From NCBI GenBank assembly GCA_017744715.1, contig JAGIAT010000005.1:248001-312000 (forward strand): a stretch of DNA of 64,000 nt. The letters run 5' to 3'. Source of the DNA: Niabella sp. Its GTDB lineage: Bacteria; Bacteroidota; Bacteroidia; Chitinophagales; Chitinophagaceae. The notes beneath the pieces were generated by a model. The model did not search any database. It saw only the letters and a list, made by a program, of their open reading frames with translations, and was not told the origin of the DNA. Numbering within the stretch: position 1 is the first letter of the stretch; the number at the start of each line of letters is the position of its first letter. A program made the position numbers and the translations under genes. Shown here in pieces: positions 34,012 to 43,235 of the stretch.

Positions 34012-34545
34012 CTATTTTTTCTCGCGGGGATTGATCGCAATGATACCGGTGGTGAAGATGTGCTTTTCCGCGGTGGGATTGTCGCTTTTTAAAACCGGCA
34101 GCCGTTCCGTTTTATAAGGTGTTTTCTTTTTTACAGGCTCCGGTTTGGACGGGCAGACTGCTATTTTGCCAACAATGGGTTCCCGGGCGGTAGTAATAGA
34201 ATCTTTCCGGACGGTTTTTTTAGTAGTTTGAGCCTGCGAATCCTGGCTGAATGCAAAAAGCAACAGGAACACTGCTGCCAGTTTCCGTGTGTAGCCTAGC
34301 GCAGACTGCAATACAAATCTTGTTAACGACAGGAGCGTTGTGTGATCCGGGGCGAGCTGATGGGTCATAAACCGGCCGCAAACCCGCTGTGATTGATGGG
34401 CTTTAAGGTAGGCACTGATGGCCGCCGGGCTCATCCCCGTAAAGTCAATGACGGTTTTGCAACAGGCATTGCAGAAACGTCCTTTTTCTTCAGGCTGCAT
34501 ATTTTCCCAGTTTTCATGACAGGGATCAGGAATGCTGATATTCAT
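34012..34545 (-). CDS. Small Cys-motif membrane protein (paralogue 1 of tandem pair)
   Basis: The start is ATG 34545 (MNISIPDPCHENW), chosen because the next gene begins in the same way; 177 residues. The N-terminal domain repeats that of the neighbour: PCHENWENM, CNACCKTVIDFTGMS, then VCGRF. A hydrophobic helix (LAAVFLLLFAFSQDSQAQ) comes next, then a different, Lys/Pro-rich tail ending in INPREKK. N-terminal identity with the neighbour is high and C-terminal identity low, which indicates a conserved domain joined to diverging tails after duplication. Function is unknown. Confidence 0.65.
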   Translation of the reverse strand: MNISIPDPCHENWENMQPEEKGRFCNACCKTVIDFTGMSPAAISAYLKAHQSQRVCGRFMTHQLAPDHTTLLSLTRFVLQSALGYTRKLAAVFLLLFAFSQDSQAQTTKKTVRKDSITTAREPIVGKIAVCPSKPEPVKKKTPYKTERLPVLKSDNPTAEKHIFTTGIIAINPREKK

Positions 34546-34619
34546 AATTGCTTGTTTATACCAAGGATGCCGGCACAATAAAAATTACATAAGCCGCTAT
34601 CAAAAACTTCATCAACAGC

Positions 34620-35213
34620 TCAATTACTAAACTTTAATGCATGAAAAGCCGGCAAAGCAATTGTCAGGTCTTCCTTGTTATTAAACAGGTAAAAGATATA
34701 TACATCAGCCTGGTCATCGCGGTGCAGGGTTACCAGCATACAATTGCTGTAGCCTTTTCCAAACACCGATTTCAGCGGATAAACCGTGGTGGCACCCCAG
34801 TCTGCATAAAATTCTCTTTTTACCGCTTCAGGCGGAAAGCTTTTAAACCCGGGTACCTGCTGATGATTGCCGGATGTGTTCATGATTACAGCCAAAAGAG
34901 CCGTTTGGTATATTTTGTTGGGATGAGCGCCTGCAAACATTTTTACAGATGTATCCTTTTGCTTTTGCTCAAATTGTTCAATCCGTTCTTTTAGCGGGCG
35001 TATGGCATACCGGATCTCAAGATCCTTTGTTTTACTTTTTAATGCCAGTTCATAGTTCATATCCGGGTTGTTTACAACGGATAATGTATCAAAGTTGTCG
35101 GGCATTTTAAAAGCAAGATTTCCTTTTTGCAGCAGCTCCTCAAATTTTTTGTTTTGACTATAGCTGTTCATAAACCCCAGAAGCAGGAGGGGCAGCAGGT
35201 AAAAGATTCTCAT
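34620..35213 (-). CDS. Secreted protein of unknown function
   Basis: The 197-residue protein has a clear signal peptide (MRIFYLLPLLLLGFMNSYSQ) and a mature part of about 175 residues without a motif I can name. Recognisable stretches include KFEELLQKGNLAFKMPDNFD and FYADWGATTVYPLKSVFGKG. The predicted location is periplasmic. Neighbouring genes give no functional hint. Confidence 0.65.
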   Translation of the reverse strand: MRIFYLLPLLLLGFMNSYSQNKKFEELLQKGNLAFKMPDNFDTLSVVNNPDMNYELALKSKTKDLEIRYAIRPLKERIEQFEQKQKDTSVKMFAGAHPNKIYQTALLAVIMNTSGNHQQVPGFKSFPPEAVKREFYADWGATTVYPLKSVFGKGYSNCMLVTLHRDDQADVYIFYLFNNKEDLTIALPAFHALKFSN

Positions 35214-35272
35214 GGCAAACTTTATTGCATATGATGCAATTGCCGGCTTCTTTACATAAGATTTCTTAAAAT

Positions 35273-36550
35273 TTATTCTTCCTTCACCCGGGTGGGTGTG
35301 TCTTTGCCGGCAATGATGGATTGTGCGCTGATGCCTATAGAGCGGATGATTTCGGTCATATTGCCAAGATCCAGGGTTTCCACAGCGTCGCTTGGCTGAT
35401 GATAATGTGGCTCGGTATCCATTTTTGATGTTGACACCGTATGCGCGGGTACCCCCAGTTTGGCCAGGGTGGCATTGTCTGAACGGTAGAACAACTGCTG
35501 GTCAGGATAGGGGTCAGGGTGAAACACAAAGCCGGTTCCGGCCAGGTTTTTCTGAAGGATAGCACCCAGTGATGATTTTTCAAACCCGGTGATATAAGCC
35601 GAATTTTTTCCCCATTTGCTGTCTGTACCAATCATTTCGATATTGAGCATGGCCACAATGCCGGACGGATCCAGCTGTTGGCTGAAGTGCTGCGAGCCAA
35701 AGCCTCCGGATTCTTCCGCGGTAAAGGCTACAAAAATAATGGAGCGCTCGTTGTTGTTTAAAGCAGCAAAATGATCGGCAAGCAATAGTACAGCTGTTGT
35801 ACCGGATGCATCATCATTGGCGCCGTTGTAAATAGAATCTCCGTTCACCGGCTTGCCAATGCCAATATGGTCATAGTGCGCCGAAAAGATTACATATTCA
35901 TCTTTACGTGATTTACCAGGCAACAGCCCGGCTACATTTGCAAGTTTATGTTCCGTAATAACATGCGCAGCCTTGATGGTATAGGTTTGCATGGCGGGAT
36001 TGCCCAGTATAAAAATGGTACCGCCGGTCCGCTTAAGAAAGTTCCGTTTAAAATATACCAGTCGTTTGAAGTCCGGAGCAAAGCTTTCATCTACCAGCAC
36101 AATATTGTTTTTACCATTGCTAACCGCTTCAGATGCTTTTTGAAAGAGCGAACTCCCGGCCGGGATGGTGCTGATTGCATATCCCGATTTTTCAGTTACT
36201 TCCAGCTCCGGTTCCCCTGTAATCACAACGATTTTATCTTTTGAAATTTCTTTTTGATCAATCCGGGCAGTAAGTCCTCTGAATGCGGCGCTGTATGCCA
36301 TAAACGGCTGTAAAAAAGAATCGCCCTGCAACGGTTGTAAACCGCTTTTTTTAAAGGATGCTGCAATAAAATCAGCCGCCTTGTCGATCTCCGGGGAGTA
36401 CACAGCCCGGCCTTTCATTTCATCAGCGGCAAGGAAGCGGATCGTTTTCTCAACTGTAGCCGTATTGAAGGAGCCTGTGTGCTGGGCTGCTATCTGTGAA
36501 GCGGGGATCAATGCCAGCAGCAGGAGTCTAAAAGTGCGCATGGGTATCAT
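35273..36550 (-). CDS. Secreted M28-family metallopeptidase
   Basis: I start at ATG 36550 (MIPMRTFRLLLLALIPASQ), which gives a normal signal peptide; an extension to 36613 is possible but has no leader; ATG 36541 is also possible. The mature domain has the two-zinc aminopeptidase ligands of M28 enzymes: FSAHYDHIGIG, YNGANDDASGTTAVL, and FVAFTAEESGGFGS with the catalytic Glu pair. It probably trims peptides in the periplasm or outside the cell. An N-terminal portion of about 200 residues contains a PA-like insert. About 425 residues in all. Confidence 0.87.
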   Translation of the reverse strand: MIPMRTFRLLLLALIPASQIAAQHTGSFNTATVEKTIRFLAADEMKGRAVYSPEIDKAADFIAASFKKSGLQPLQGDSFLQPFMAYSAAFRGLTARIDQKEISKDKIVVITGEPELEVTEKSGYAISTIPAGSSLFQKASEAVSNGKNNIVLVDESFAPDFKRLVYFKRNFLKRTGGTIFILGNPAMQTYTIKAAHVITEHKLANVAGLLPGKSRKDEYVIFSAHYDHIGIGKPVNGDSIYNGANDDASGTTAVLLLADHFAALNNNERSIIFVAFTAEESGGFGSQHFSQQLDPSGIVAMLNIEMIGTDSKWGKNSAYITGFEKSSLGAILQKNLAGTGFVFHPDPYPDQQLFYRSDNATLAKLGVPAHTVSTSKMDTEPHYHQPSDAVETLDLGNMTEIIRSIGISAQSIIAGKDTPTRVKEE

Positions 36551-36782
36551 TTTGAAAAAGGAAGATAGTAAAAAATGCGTTTGTGGCGGTAACAACAGCC
36601 AATCTATATGCAATGAAAAGATCGCAAACAGATAAACAAACGATCAGCAACGCAAAATACCTAAGTAAATCGGCGGGATAAAAAGCCTCAGAACACACAG
36701 ATTCTATCCGGTAAAAAATCAGCGGCTCAGCGGAAAATACCGGCATAAATCAATGGAAAAAAGCCGGCCAGGAATACGCTTG

Positions 36783-38369
36783 TTACTGGTGGATCTCGCT
36801 GCTGAAATGAAATTTTATATCGGGATTATTGGTGATCTCTGTATTCAGGAACCATTCGCTTTGCGCCAGGTATACCATGTTGCCATCCTTATCTTCGCCG
36901 GTATTGGTTTGTTTGAATTTGCCAAAGTCTTCCAGTTTTTTGGGATCGGTACTGGTTAGCCAGCAGGCTTTGTAAAAAGGCAGTGCCCTGAAATCGACGG
37001 AGGCACCGTATTCATGCAGCAGGCGGTACTGGATCACCTCAAACTGAAGTTCACCTACACAACCCACAATTTTTTTGGTGCCGCCAAACTGTGTAAACAA
37101 CTGTGCAACGCCCTCATCGGTCAATTGCAACAATCCTTTCTCCAGCTGTTTGGTTTTCATCGGATCCTTATTAATAACCTCTTTGAAGATTTCGGGGGAG
37201 AAGGAGGGAATTCCTGTAAAAAAGAAATTTTCACCTTCCGTTAAGGTATCGCCTATTTTAAAATTTCCCGTGTCAAATAAGCCTACCACATCACCGGCAT
37301 AGGCATCCTGGATGATGCTTTTATCCCGCGCCATAAAGGAGTAGGGATTGCTGAAGCGAACATCTTTGTTCAGGCGTACATGATGAAAATATTTGTTACG
37401 TTCAAATTTTCCGGAACAAACCCGGAAGAACGCAATACGGTCGCGGTGTTTGGGATCCAGGTTGGCATGGATCTTAAAAATGAATCCGCTGAGCTTTTCC
37501 TCTTCCACGTTTACCTGCCGGGTAGAGGTTTCGCGGCTTTGAGGGGGCGGCGCAATGCGGATAAAGGTGTCCAGCATTTCTTTTACCCCGAAGTTATTGA
37601 TGGCACTGCCAAAAAATACCGGGGATACTTTAGCGGCCAGGTAGTCGGCAACATTCAAGGCTCCGTTCACCCCGTCTACCAGTTCCACATCCTCTCTTAA
37701 CAAGGCGGCGTCGGTAGCGCCCAGCCGGGTATCCAAAACAGGATCGTGAATGTCGGAAATGGCTAGCGTATCTTCTTCATCGGCCTTGGTGTTGGCCGTG
37801 AACAGCCGGATGTTTTTGTCGTACAGATTATACACACCCTTGAAATCCTTCCCGCTGTTGATGGGCCAGGTCATGGGGTGCAGGGAGATGTTCAGCTCTT
37901 TTTCAATTTCTTCTAGGAGGTCGAACCGGTTCTTTCCATCACGGTCCATTTTGTTAATGAACACAATCACCGGCGTATCCCGCATCCGGCATACCTCCAT
38001 TAAACGGCGGGTTTGCTCTTCAACGCCGTTTACACTGTCTACTACCAGGATCACACTATCTACGGCGGTAAGCGTGCGAAAGGTATCTTCTGCAAAATCC
38101 TTGTGACCGGGGGTATCCAGCAGGTTGATCAGGATGTTCTGGTATTCAAAACTCATTACCGATGTGGCTACAGAGATGCCGCGTTGCCGTTCGATCTCCA
38201 TAAAATCGGATGTGGCCGACTTCTTTATCTTGTTGCTTTTTACGGCACCTGCCACCTGTATGGCACCGCCAAATAAAAGGAACTTTTCAGTAAGTGTGGT
38301 CTTACCGGCGTCCGGGTGACTGATAATCGCAAAGGTGCGCCGGTGCATGATCTCCTCGTGATACTTCAT
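36783..38369 (-). CDS. prfC: Peptide chain release factor 3
   Basis: RF3 is a GTPase that recycles RF1/RF2 from the ribosome after termination. The 528-residue protein has the P-loop [13 protein letters not shown] (about 17-29), the switch region [31 protein letters not shown], and the G4 motif [13 protein letters not shown]-Tu-like domains 2 and 3 follow, including [15 protein letters not shown]. Length is typical. A TATCTTCG box 7 bases before the ATG suggests a short or absent leader. Confidence 0.96.
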   Translation of the reverse strand: MKYHEEIMHRRTFAIISHPDAGKTTLTEKFLLFGGAIQVAGAVKSNKIKKSATSDFMEIERQRGISVATSVMSFEYQNILINLLDTPGHKDFAEDTFRTLTAVDSVILVVDSVNGVEEQTRRLMEVCRMRDTPVIVFINKMDRDGKNRFDLLEEIEKELNISLHPMTWPINSGKDFKGVYNLYDKNIRLFTANTKADEEDTLAISDIHDPVLDTRLGATDAALLREDVELVDGVNGALNVADYLAAKVSPVFFGSAINNFGVKEMLDTFIRIAPPPQSRETSTRQVNVEEEKLSGFIFKIHANLDPKHRDRIAFFRVCSGKFERNKYFHHVRLNKDVRFSNPYSFMARDKSIIQDAYAGDVVGLFDTGNFKIGDTLTEGENFFFTGIPSFSPEIFKEVINKDPMKTKQLEKGLLQLTDEGVAQLFTQFGGTKKIVGCVGELQFEVIQYRLLHEYGASVDFRALPFYKACWLTSTDPKKLEDFGKFKQTNTGEDKDGNMVYLAQSEWFLNTEITNNPDIKFHFSSEIHQ

Positions 38370-38376
38370 AAGGGCG

Positions 38377-38384
38377 CGAAGATA
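38377..38384 (-). promoter_or_regulatory. Candidate -7 box (TATCTTCG) for prfC
   Basis: The minus strand reads TATCTTCG, one mismatch from TAnnTTTG, ending 7 bases before the prfC start. The spacing matches that seen at ltaE and the AraC gene. Confidence 0.3.
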
Positions 38385-38547
38385 GGAAGGTTTCCGGTTT
38401 TTTTGCTACTGAAACACAGAAGTGCTAATGATTAAGCCAGGATATGAAAACAGGCTTTTGTTGCCTCAGAAGCGGCCCGGGTATGCTCTTGCGGCATTTC
38501 TGCGTTCCTGAGCCGCTGTGGCGTTATTACCACTGAAACACAGCTGC

Positions 38548-39939
38548 TTATTTTTTTGTTTTCTTTTTAGTTGAAGTGACTTTCTTTTTAGCCGGCGCTG
38601 CTTTTTTTTCGGGCGCTTTTTTAAGTTGTTTTTTTGCGGTGGACTTGCCGGATGTACGGGACGGCTTTGCCGGTGCGGCCTTTACCGTTTTTTTTGCCAG
38701 ACGTGGTGCCGGTTTTACGGTGGATTCCGGCATCGCCGTAGCGGCAGCCGTCCGGCTTTCGGTTTCTTCCTCACCGCCGCTTACCCGGTTTTGCATATAG
38801 TCTCCAAAAAAATCATAGGCTTTTCGCGCCATATTGTATATGTTGGAATTCATTTTATTACCAAGGATAATGATTACGGCTTTTTCATCCAGCAGCCTTC
38901 CAAAAGCCGGAGTAAAGCCATGCCATTTTCCATTGTGGTAAATAACGTTTTTGCCATTGGGCAGATTCAGCATCCTCCAGCCCAACCCATAATTGTGAAT
39001 GGATGGTTTTTCATGGCTGTGCGGCTGATAAGCAGAATCCAGCAGTGACTGACGGATAAAGCTGGGGTTGTACAGTGCGCGGTCCCATTTAAACATGTCT
39101 TCCGGTGTACTGTATACGTTTTTATCGCCATAGGTATTGTCAAACTGATCATTGACCCAAAGTGCTCCGGAGGGTTTATAAGACATGATCACACGGCCGC
39201 TGTCTGCCGGTGTGTACACAAAGGAATGCTGCATCTGCAACGGCTCAAAAATGGTTTCTTTTACATACTGCGGGAATTTTTTCCCGGTCACTTTTTCAAC
39301 AATTAACGCCAGCATTACAAAGTTGGTGTTGCAATAGGCAAAGCGGCTGCCGGTTTTAAACATCGGAGCCGGTTTATATTGCTCCAGGAAGCGCAGCACA
39401 TCATCATTGGATATCATCTGCTTCGGATTCCATTTGGTTTTATCTTCCATTACAGAAAGATAATTGGGCAAGCCGCTTCTGTGTGAAAGCAGTTGCTCAA
39501 TGGTAACAGCAGGATAGGGAAATGCGGGGAAGTAGTGCGTCACCGGGTCCTGCAAACCGATTTTACCATCCTGTACCAGCTTCAATACCGTAACGGCTGT
39601 AAACGGCTTGCTGGTGGATGCCAGGTGAAATTGTGTCTGCGCGTCGATGGTATCGCTTTTCCTGTTGGGATCGCGGAAACCGTGGTAGGATTCATAAAGT
39701 ATATTACCGCCCTTGGCAACAAGGATCCCTCCGTTAAACCCACGCCGGATCAGTGCCGAATCAAAGAAATCACTGAGCACTTTCTGATACCGTGCCTTAT
39801 CGGCTTCGGTCATTTGTTCTACATCAAAAGAAAGTGCGTTGGGATGTGTATCTTCCCGTTTGTCTTTCTGGGCCTGTGTTTTAGACTTACAACCAATCGT
39901 TAATAACGTCCATGCTATGATAACTGCAACAACTCTCAA
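38548..39939 (-). CDS. Lipoprotein serine hydrolase (class C beta-lactamase/PBP-like) with Lys-rich tail
   Basis: The 463-residue protein begins at TTG 39939 and has a lipobox (LLTIGC, Cys17), so it is a lipoprotein. The catalytic domain has SxxK at Ser108-Lys111 (STSK), the tyrosine motif YCN, and HNG in place of KTG. That is the arrangement of esterase/peptidase-like beta-lactamase relatives. Unusually, the last 55 residues (409-463) contain about 20 lysines with Ala/Pro/Thr (AAPAKKKVTSTKKKTKK at the end), resembling histone H1-type tails. The tail could bind acidic envelope polymers, but that is a guess. A different start cannot be excluded. Confidence 0.8.
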   Translation of the reverse strand: MRVVAVIIAWTLLTIGCKSKTQAQKDKREDTHPNALSFDVEQMTEADKARYQKVLSDFFDSALIRRGFNGGILVAKGGNILYESYHGFRDPNRKSDTIDAQTQFHLASTSKPFTAVTVLKLVQDGKIGLQDPVTHYFPAFPYPAVTIEQLLSHRSGLPNYLSVMEDKTKWNPKQMISNDDVLRFLEQYKPAPMFKTGSRFAYCNTNFVMLALIVEKVTGKKFPQYVKETIFEPLQMQHSFVYTPADSGRVIMSYKPSGALWVNDQFDNTYGDKNVYSTPEDMFKWDRALYNPSFIRQSLLDSAYQPHSHEKPSIHNYGLGWRMLNLPNGKNVIYHNGKWHGFTPAFGRLLDEKAVIIILGNKMNSNIYNMARKAYDFFGDYMQNRVSGGEEETESRTAAATAMPESTVKPAPRLAKKTVKAAPAKPSRTSGKSTAKKQLKKAPEKKAAPAKKKVTSTKKKTKK

Positions 39940-40044
39940 GGTACAAAGATTTTTAAAGGGGCAAATTTAACCGTATCTGCCCCTGCATAAAACTAATGTT
40001 CTTAAAATTTTAATTTTTGTTAACTTATTTGGATATTTGCTCGT

Positions 40045-41283
40045 ATGACAAATAAAAAAGAGACCAGTTACCCCAAAGAGAAAATCCGGATTTTATTTCT
40101 GGAGAATATCAGTGATTTTGCTGTACAACGTTTTAAGGAAGAAGGCTATTCGAAGGTAGAAAAACTGTCGAAAGCGCTCTCTGAAGAAGAACTGATCAGG
40201 GAAATAAAGAATGTACATATCCTGGGTATCCGGTCCAAAACACATATTACCAAAAAGGTATTGGATGCGGCAGAAAAATTACAGGCGATTGGCTGTTTTT
40301 GTATTGGTGTAAACCAGGTAGATCTGGCAGCTGCCACGGAAAAGGGTGTAGTGGTGTTTAATGCGCCTTACAGCAATACCCGGTCGGTTGCAGAGCTGGT
40401 CATTGCTAATTCTATCATGCTTATCAGAAGATTGCCGGATAAGATCAAAGCGGCACATGACGGAATCTGGATGAAGGACTCCAAAGGCAGTTATGAATTG
40501 AGAGGCAAAACCCTGGGCATTATTGGCTATGGAAATATTGGCTCACAGGTGAGCGTGCTGGCGGAGGCCATGGGCATGAAAGTATTGTTTTATGATGTAG
40601 AAACAAAACTGCCATTGGGGAATGCAAAGGATGCCAAGACGCTGAAAGAATTGTTGCAGCAATCGGATGTGGTAACACTGCACGTACCGGATAATCCGCA
40701 AACAAGAAACCTGATCACCAAGAACAATCTGAAATACTTTAAAAAGGGCGCGATTCTTATCAATTATGCCCGGGGTGAGGTGGTGAACCTGGATGACCTG
40801 AGCAAGTTTATGAAAGAGGGGCATATCAGTGGTGCTGCACTGGATGTATTTCCCTGGGAGCCGGAGAAGAACGGCGATAAATTTACCAGCCCGATGCAGC
40901 ATCTTCCGAACGTGATCTTAACGCCGCATATCGGAGGCAGCACGGAGGAAGCGCAGGAAAATATTGGTGTGGACGTAAGTTCCAAACTGTTCAACTTTAT
41001 CGAAAAAGGAATCTCCAACGGATCGCATACGGTTCCGGCCCTGGCATTGCCGTCTCAGGAAGGTGTGCACCGGATTCTTCATATCCACTACAATAAACCC
41101 GGTGTTCTTTCAGAGATCAACACCTTATTGTCCAACAACAATATCAACATTACGGGGCAATACCTGAAAACAAACGATGAGATCGGGTATGTGGTGCTGG
41201 ATGTGGAGAAGGGCGTGTCCAAGAAAGCCGCATCGATCCTCAACAATGTAAAGCATACCATTAAAACAAGATTGGTTTATTAA
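40045..41283 (+). CDS. serA: D-3-phosphoglycerate dehydrogenase
   Basis: SerA oxidises 3-phosphoglycerate to start serine synthesis. The 412-residue protein matches the E. coli type. The substrate domain has GIRSKTHITKKVLDAA. The NAD fold has TLGIIGYGNIGSQVSVLA, and the catalytic region has INYARGEVVNLDDL and LTPHIGGSTEEAQENIG with the catalytic His. A C-terminal ACT domain (about 338-412, ILHIHYNKPGVLSEINTLL) binds serine for feedback inhibition in relatives. It has a strong terminator and no operon partner. Confidence 0.95.
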   Translation: MTNKKETSYPKEKIRILFLENISDFAVQRFKEEGYSKVEKLSKALSEEELIREIKNVHILGIRSKTHITKKVLDAAEKLQAIGCFCIGVNQVDLAAATEKGVVVFNAPYSNTRSVAELVIANSIMLIRRLPDKIKAAHDGIWMKDSKGSYELRGKTLGIIGYGNIGSQVSVLAEAMGMKVLFYDVETKLPLGNAKDAKTLKELLQQSDVVTLHVPDNPQTRNLITKNNLKYFKKGAILINYARGEVVNLDDLSKFMKEGHISGAALDVFPWEPEKNGDKFTSPMQHLPNVILTPHIGGSTEEAQENIGVDVSSKLFNFIEKGISNGSHTVPALALPSQEGVHRILHIHYNKPGVLSEINTLLSNNNINITGQYLKTNDEIGYVVLDVEKGVSKKAASILNNVKHTIKTRLVY

Positions 41284-41303
41284 GGTCATAAACAGCATGT
41301 AAT

Positions 41304-41337
41304 GAGAGGCGGTCTTTAAAAATGCAGGACCGCCTCT
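41304..41337 (+). terminator. Rho-independent terminator of serA
   Basis: AGAGGCGGTC (41304-41313) pairs perfectly with GACCGCCTCT (41328-41337) and is followed by TTTTTATTTTGG. Confidence 0.85.
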
Positions 41338-41582
41338 TTTTATTTTGGTATATGGTCAGGAATGCTGTTTCCTAAAGCAGCTGGTATGCAGATCAGGCGC
41401 TGGCTTTATTTCAACTTCAAGATGCCGCAAATCTGCAGCGGCCATCATAAAAATTGCGTACAGAAACGCCATTGGAGGGGTAATGGAAAAAGGTGGGGCA
41501 AGGCGAATACTGCCTGCTGCGTTTTCAAAGAGCTGTATCGCCAGGTAGCCGCTAGTAATAAGCAGGGAATAAATGCCATTAA

Positions 41583-41606
41583 AAAAGCCTCCGTTAGGAG
41601 GCTTTT
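41583..41606 (-). terminator. Rho-independent terminator of pyk
   Basis: On the minus strand AAAAGCCTCC pairs with GGAGGCTTTT around a TAAC loop and runs into TTTTTTAATG. It begins 3 bases beyond the pyk stop codon. Confidence 0.85.
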
Positions 41607-41608
41607 GC

Positions 41609-43108
41609 TTATTGAACTTCGGTTACTTTGATCGTGTTTGTATGTAGCTTCAGGTGAACCGGGGTACTGCCGGTGCTTACCGCGGTATCGCCCCGCTTCA
41701 GGAATCCGTTTTTTTTGAGGATATTGATCTGGTCAGAAAAAATGGTATCCAGGTCGTGCTGATCGTCGTCATAGAAAAAGGCGCGGATACCCCAGCTCAG
41801 GCTGAGCTGATCGATGAGCGTGCGGTTTTTTGTAAAGACGTACAGCGGTACTTTCGGGCGGTAGCTGCTGAGCATAAAGCCGGTATAACCGCTTTGCGTC
41901 ATGCCGATCAGTGCATCTGCCCTTGTGTCCTTTGCCAGGTTACAGGCATTGTAGCAAATGGCGTCACTGGAAAGGGAAGGCGAGTGCGGCTGCGGCTGCA
42001 GCTCATTGGCCAGGTCGTAGTGGTATTCTGTTTTTTCAATTTCAAGGATGATCTTCCGCATGGTTTGCACCACCAGGGTAGGATGTTTGCCGCTGGCGGT
42101 TTCTGCGCTCAGCATCACGGCATCCGTACCTTCAAGTACCGCGTTGGCAACATCGGTGATCTCGCTGCGGTTGGGTTTGGAGCGGTCGATCATGCTTTCC
42201 ATCATCTGGGTGGCAACAATCACCGGTTTGGCACGGTGAATGCATTTGCGGATAATGCTTTTCTGAATCAGCGGTACTTTCTCTACAGGAAGTTCCACAC
42301 CCAGGTCGCCGCGGGCAATCATGATGCCATCAGATGCATGGATGATTTCCCGGATATTGGGGATCGCTTCAGGCATTTCGATCTTTGCAATGATCTTGGC
42401 TTTGCTTTTGTGCTTATCCAGGATCTTCCGGAGCTTTTTAATATCATCCACCTGGCGTACAAATGACAGCGCCACCCATCCCAGTTGCTCTTTGATGATA
42501 AAATCAAGGTCTGCAAGATCTTTGGGCGTTAATGCAGGTAAAGAGATCTTGGTATCGGGAAGGTTTACGCCTTTTTTGGAAGACAGGAATCCTCCCAGTA
42601 CAACTTCAACCTTTACATCATTGTTGGGCAGGACCTTGCGAACGATCACCTCGAGCTTTCCATCGTCGATCATGATCTTGTTGCCTACTTTTACATCCTT
42701 GTGAAAGTTAGGATAGGAGATGTAGATCTTTTCTTTGGTTCCCACCATTTTTTTATTGGTGAAGATGAAGGTATCGCCCGGCTCTACAATGATACCGCCG
42801 CCTTCCATTTCTCCAACACGGAGTTTGGGCCCCTGCAGGTCGCCCAGGATGGCTACGGTTGTTCTTTCTTTACGATTGATCTCGCGGATGTATTCGATGA
42901 TCTGTTTCTTTTCTTCATGGACTCCATGAGAAAAATTCAGGCGGAAAACATTTACACCTGCTTTTACAAGATCGAGTAATTTATCATAAGTGTTACAGGC
43001 CGGCCCTACCGTAGCCACGATCTTTGTGCGGTTGAAGCTGTGGTCTGTATCTTTTGAAACAGTTGTTGTTTCCAAAGATTTTTTCCGAACTTTTTGAGTT
43101 TCTGTCAT
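41609..43108 (-). CDS. pyk: Pyruvate kinase
   Basis: Pyruvate kinase converts phosphoenolpyruvate and ADP to pyruvate and ATP. The 499-residue protein has TKIVATVGPACNTYDKL, VFRLNFSHG, LGDLQGPKLRVGE, the active-site signature KIIAKIEMPEAI, and MIARGDLGVELP. A C-terminal regulatory domain follows with GMTQSGYTGFMLSSYRPKVP. The N-terminal 25 residues are an extension rich in Lys/Thr. It lies downstream of the phosphofructokinase gene on the same strand, but a terminator separates them. A 17-bp palindrome lies upstream of its start. Confidence 0.96.
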   Translation of the reverse strand: MTETQKVRKKSLETTTVSKDTDHSFNRTKIVATVGPACNTYDKLLDLVKAGVNVFRLNFSHGVHEEKKQIIEYIREINRKERTTVAILGDLQGPKLRVGEMEGGGIIVEPGDTFIFTNKKMVGTKEKIYISYPNFHKDVKVGNKIMIDDGKLEVIVRKVLPNNDVKVEVVLGGFLSSKKGVNLPDTKISLPALTPKDLADLDFIIKEQLGWVALSFVRQVDDIKKLRKILDKHKSKAKIIAKIEMPEAIPNIREIIHASDGIMIARGDLGVELPVEKVPLIQKSIIRKCIHRAKPVIVATQMMESMIDRSKPNRSEITDVANAVLEGTDAVMLSAETASGKHPTLVVQTMRKIILEIEKTEYHYDLANELQPQPHSPSLSSDAICYNACNLAKDTRADALIGMTQSGYTGFMLSSYRPKVPLYVFTKNRTLIDQLSLSWGIRAFFYDDDQHDLDTIFSDQINILKKNGFLKRGDTAVSTGSTPVHLKLHTNTIKVTEVQ

Positions 43109-43130
43109 TTTTCGATTTCTAATGTTAATA

Positions 43131-43147
43131 TTCCGATGGCATCGGAA
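43131..43147. promoter_or_regulatory. 17-bp palindrome upstream of pyk (possible operator)
   Basis: TTCCGAT-GGC-ATCGGAA is a perfect 7-bp dyad with a 3-base centre, 22 bases before the pyk start. Its position between the pfk terminator and pyk suits a regulator-binding site; no binding protein is known to me. Confidence 0.4.
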
Positions 43148-43191
43148 AAGGGATTGCTGATTAAAACCGGAAGCTACAAATTAAAAACAAA

Positions 43192-43216
43192 AAACCGCGC
43201 AGCAAAGGCGGTTTTA
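43192..43216 (-). terminator. Rho-independent terminator of the phosphofructokinase gene
   Basis: On the minus strand AAAACCGC pairs with GCGGTTTT around a 9-base loop and continues into TTGTTTTTAATT. It lies 20 bases past the stop codon. Confidence 0.8.
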
Positions 43217-43235
43217 ATTGTATCTGGCTTTAATT

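Noticed and set aside
38408..38543. Direct repeat ACTGAAACACAG at 38408-38419 and 38532-38543 as ends of an insertion
   Set aside because: The 112 bases between the copies have no element features, and 12-base repeats are weak evidence.
41654..42466. 270-codon open frame on the + strand opposite pyk
   Set aside because: It mirrors the conserved pyruvate kinase frame and has no family motif.
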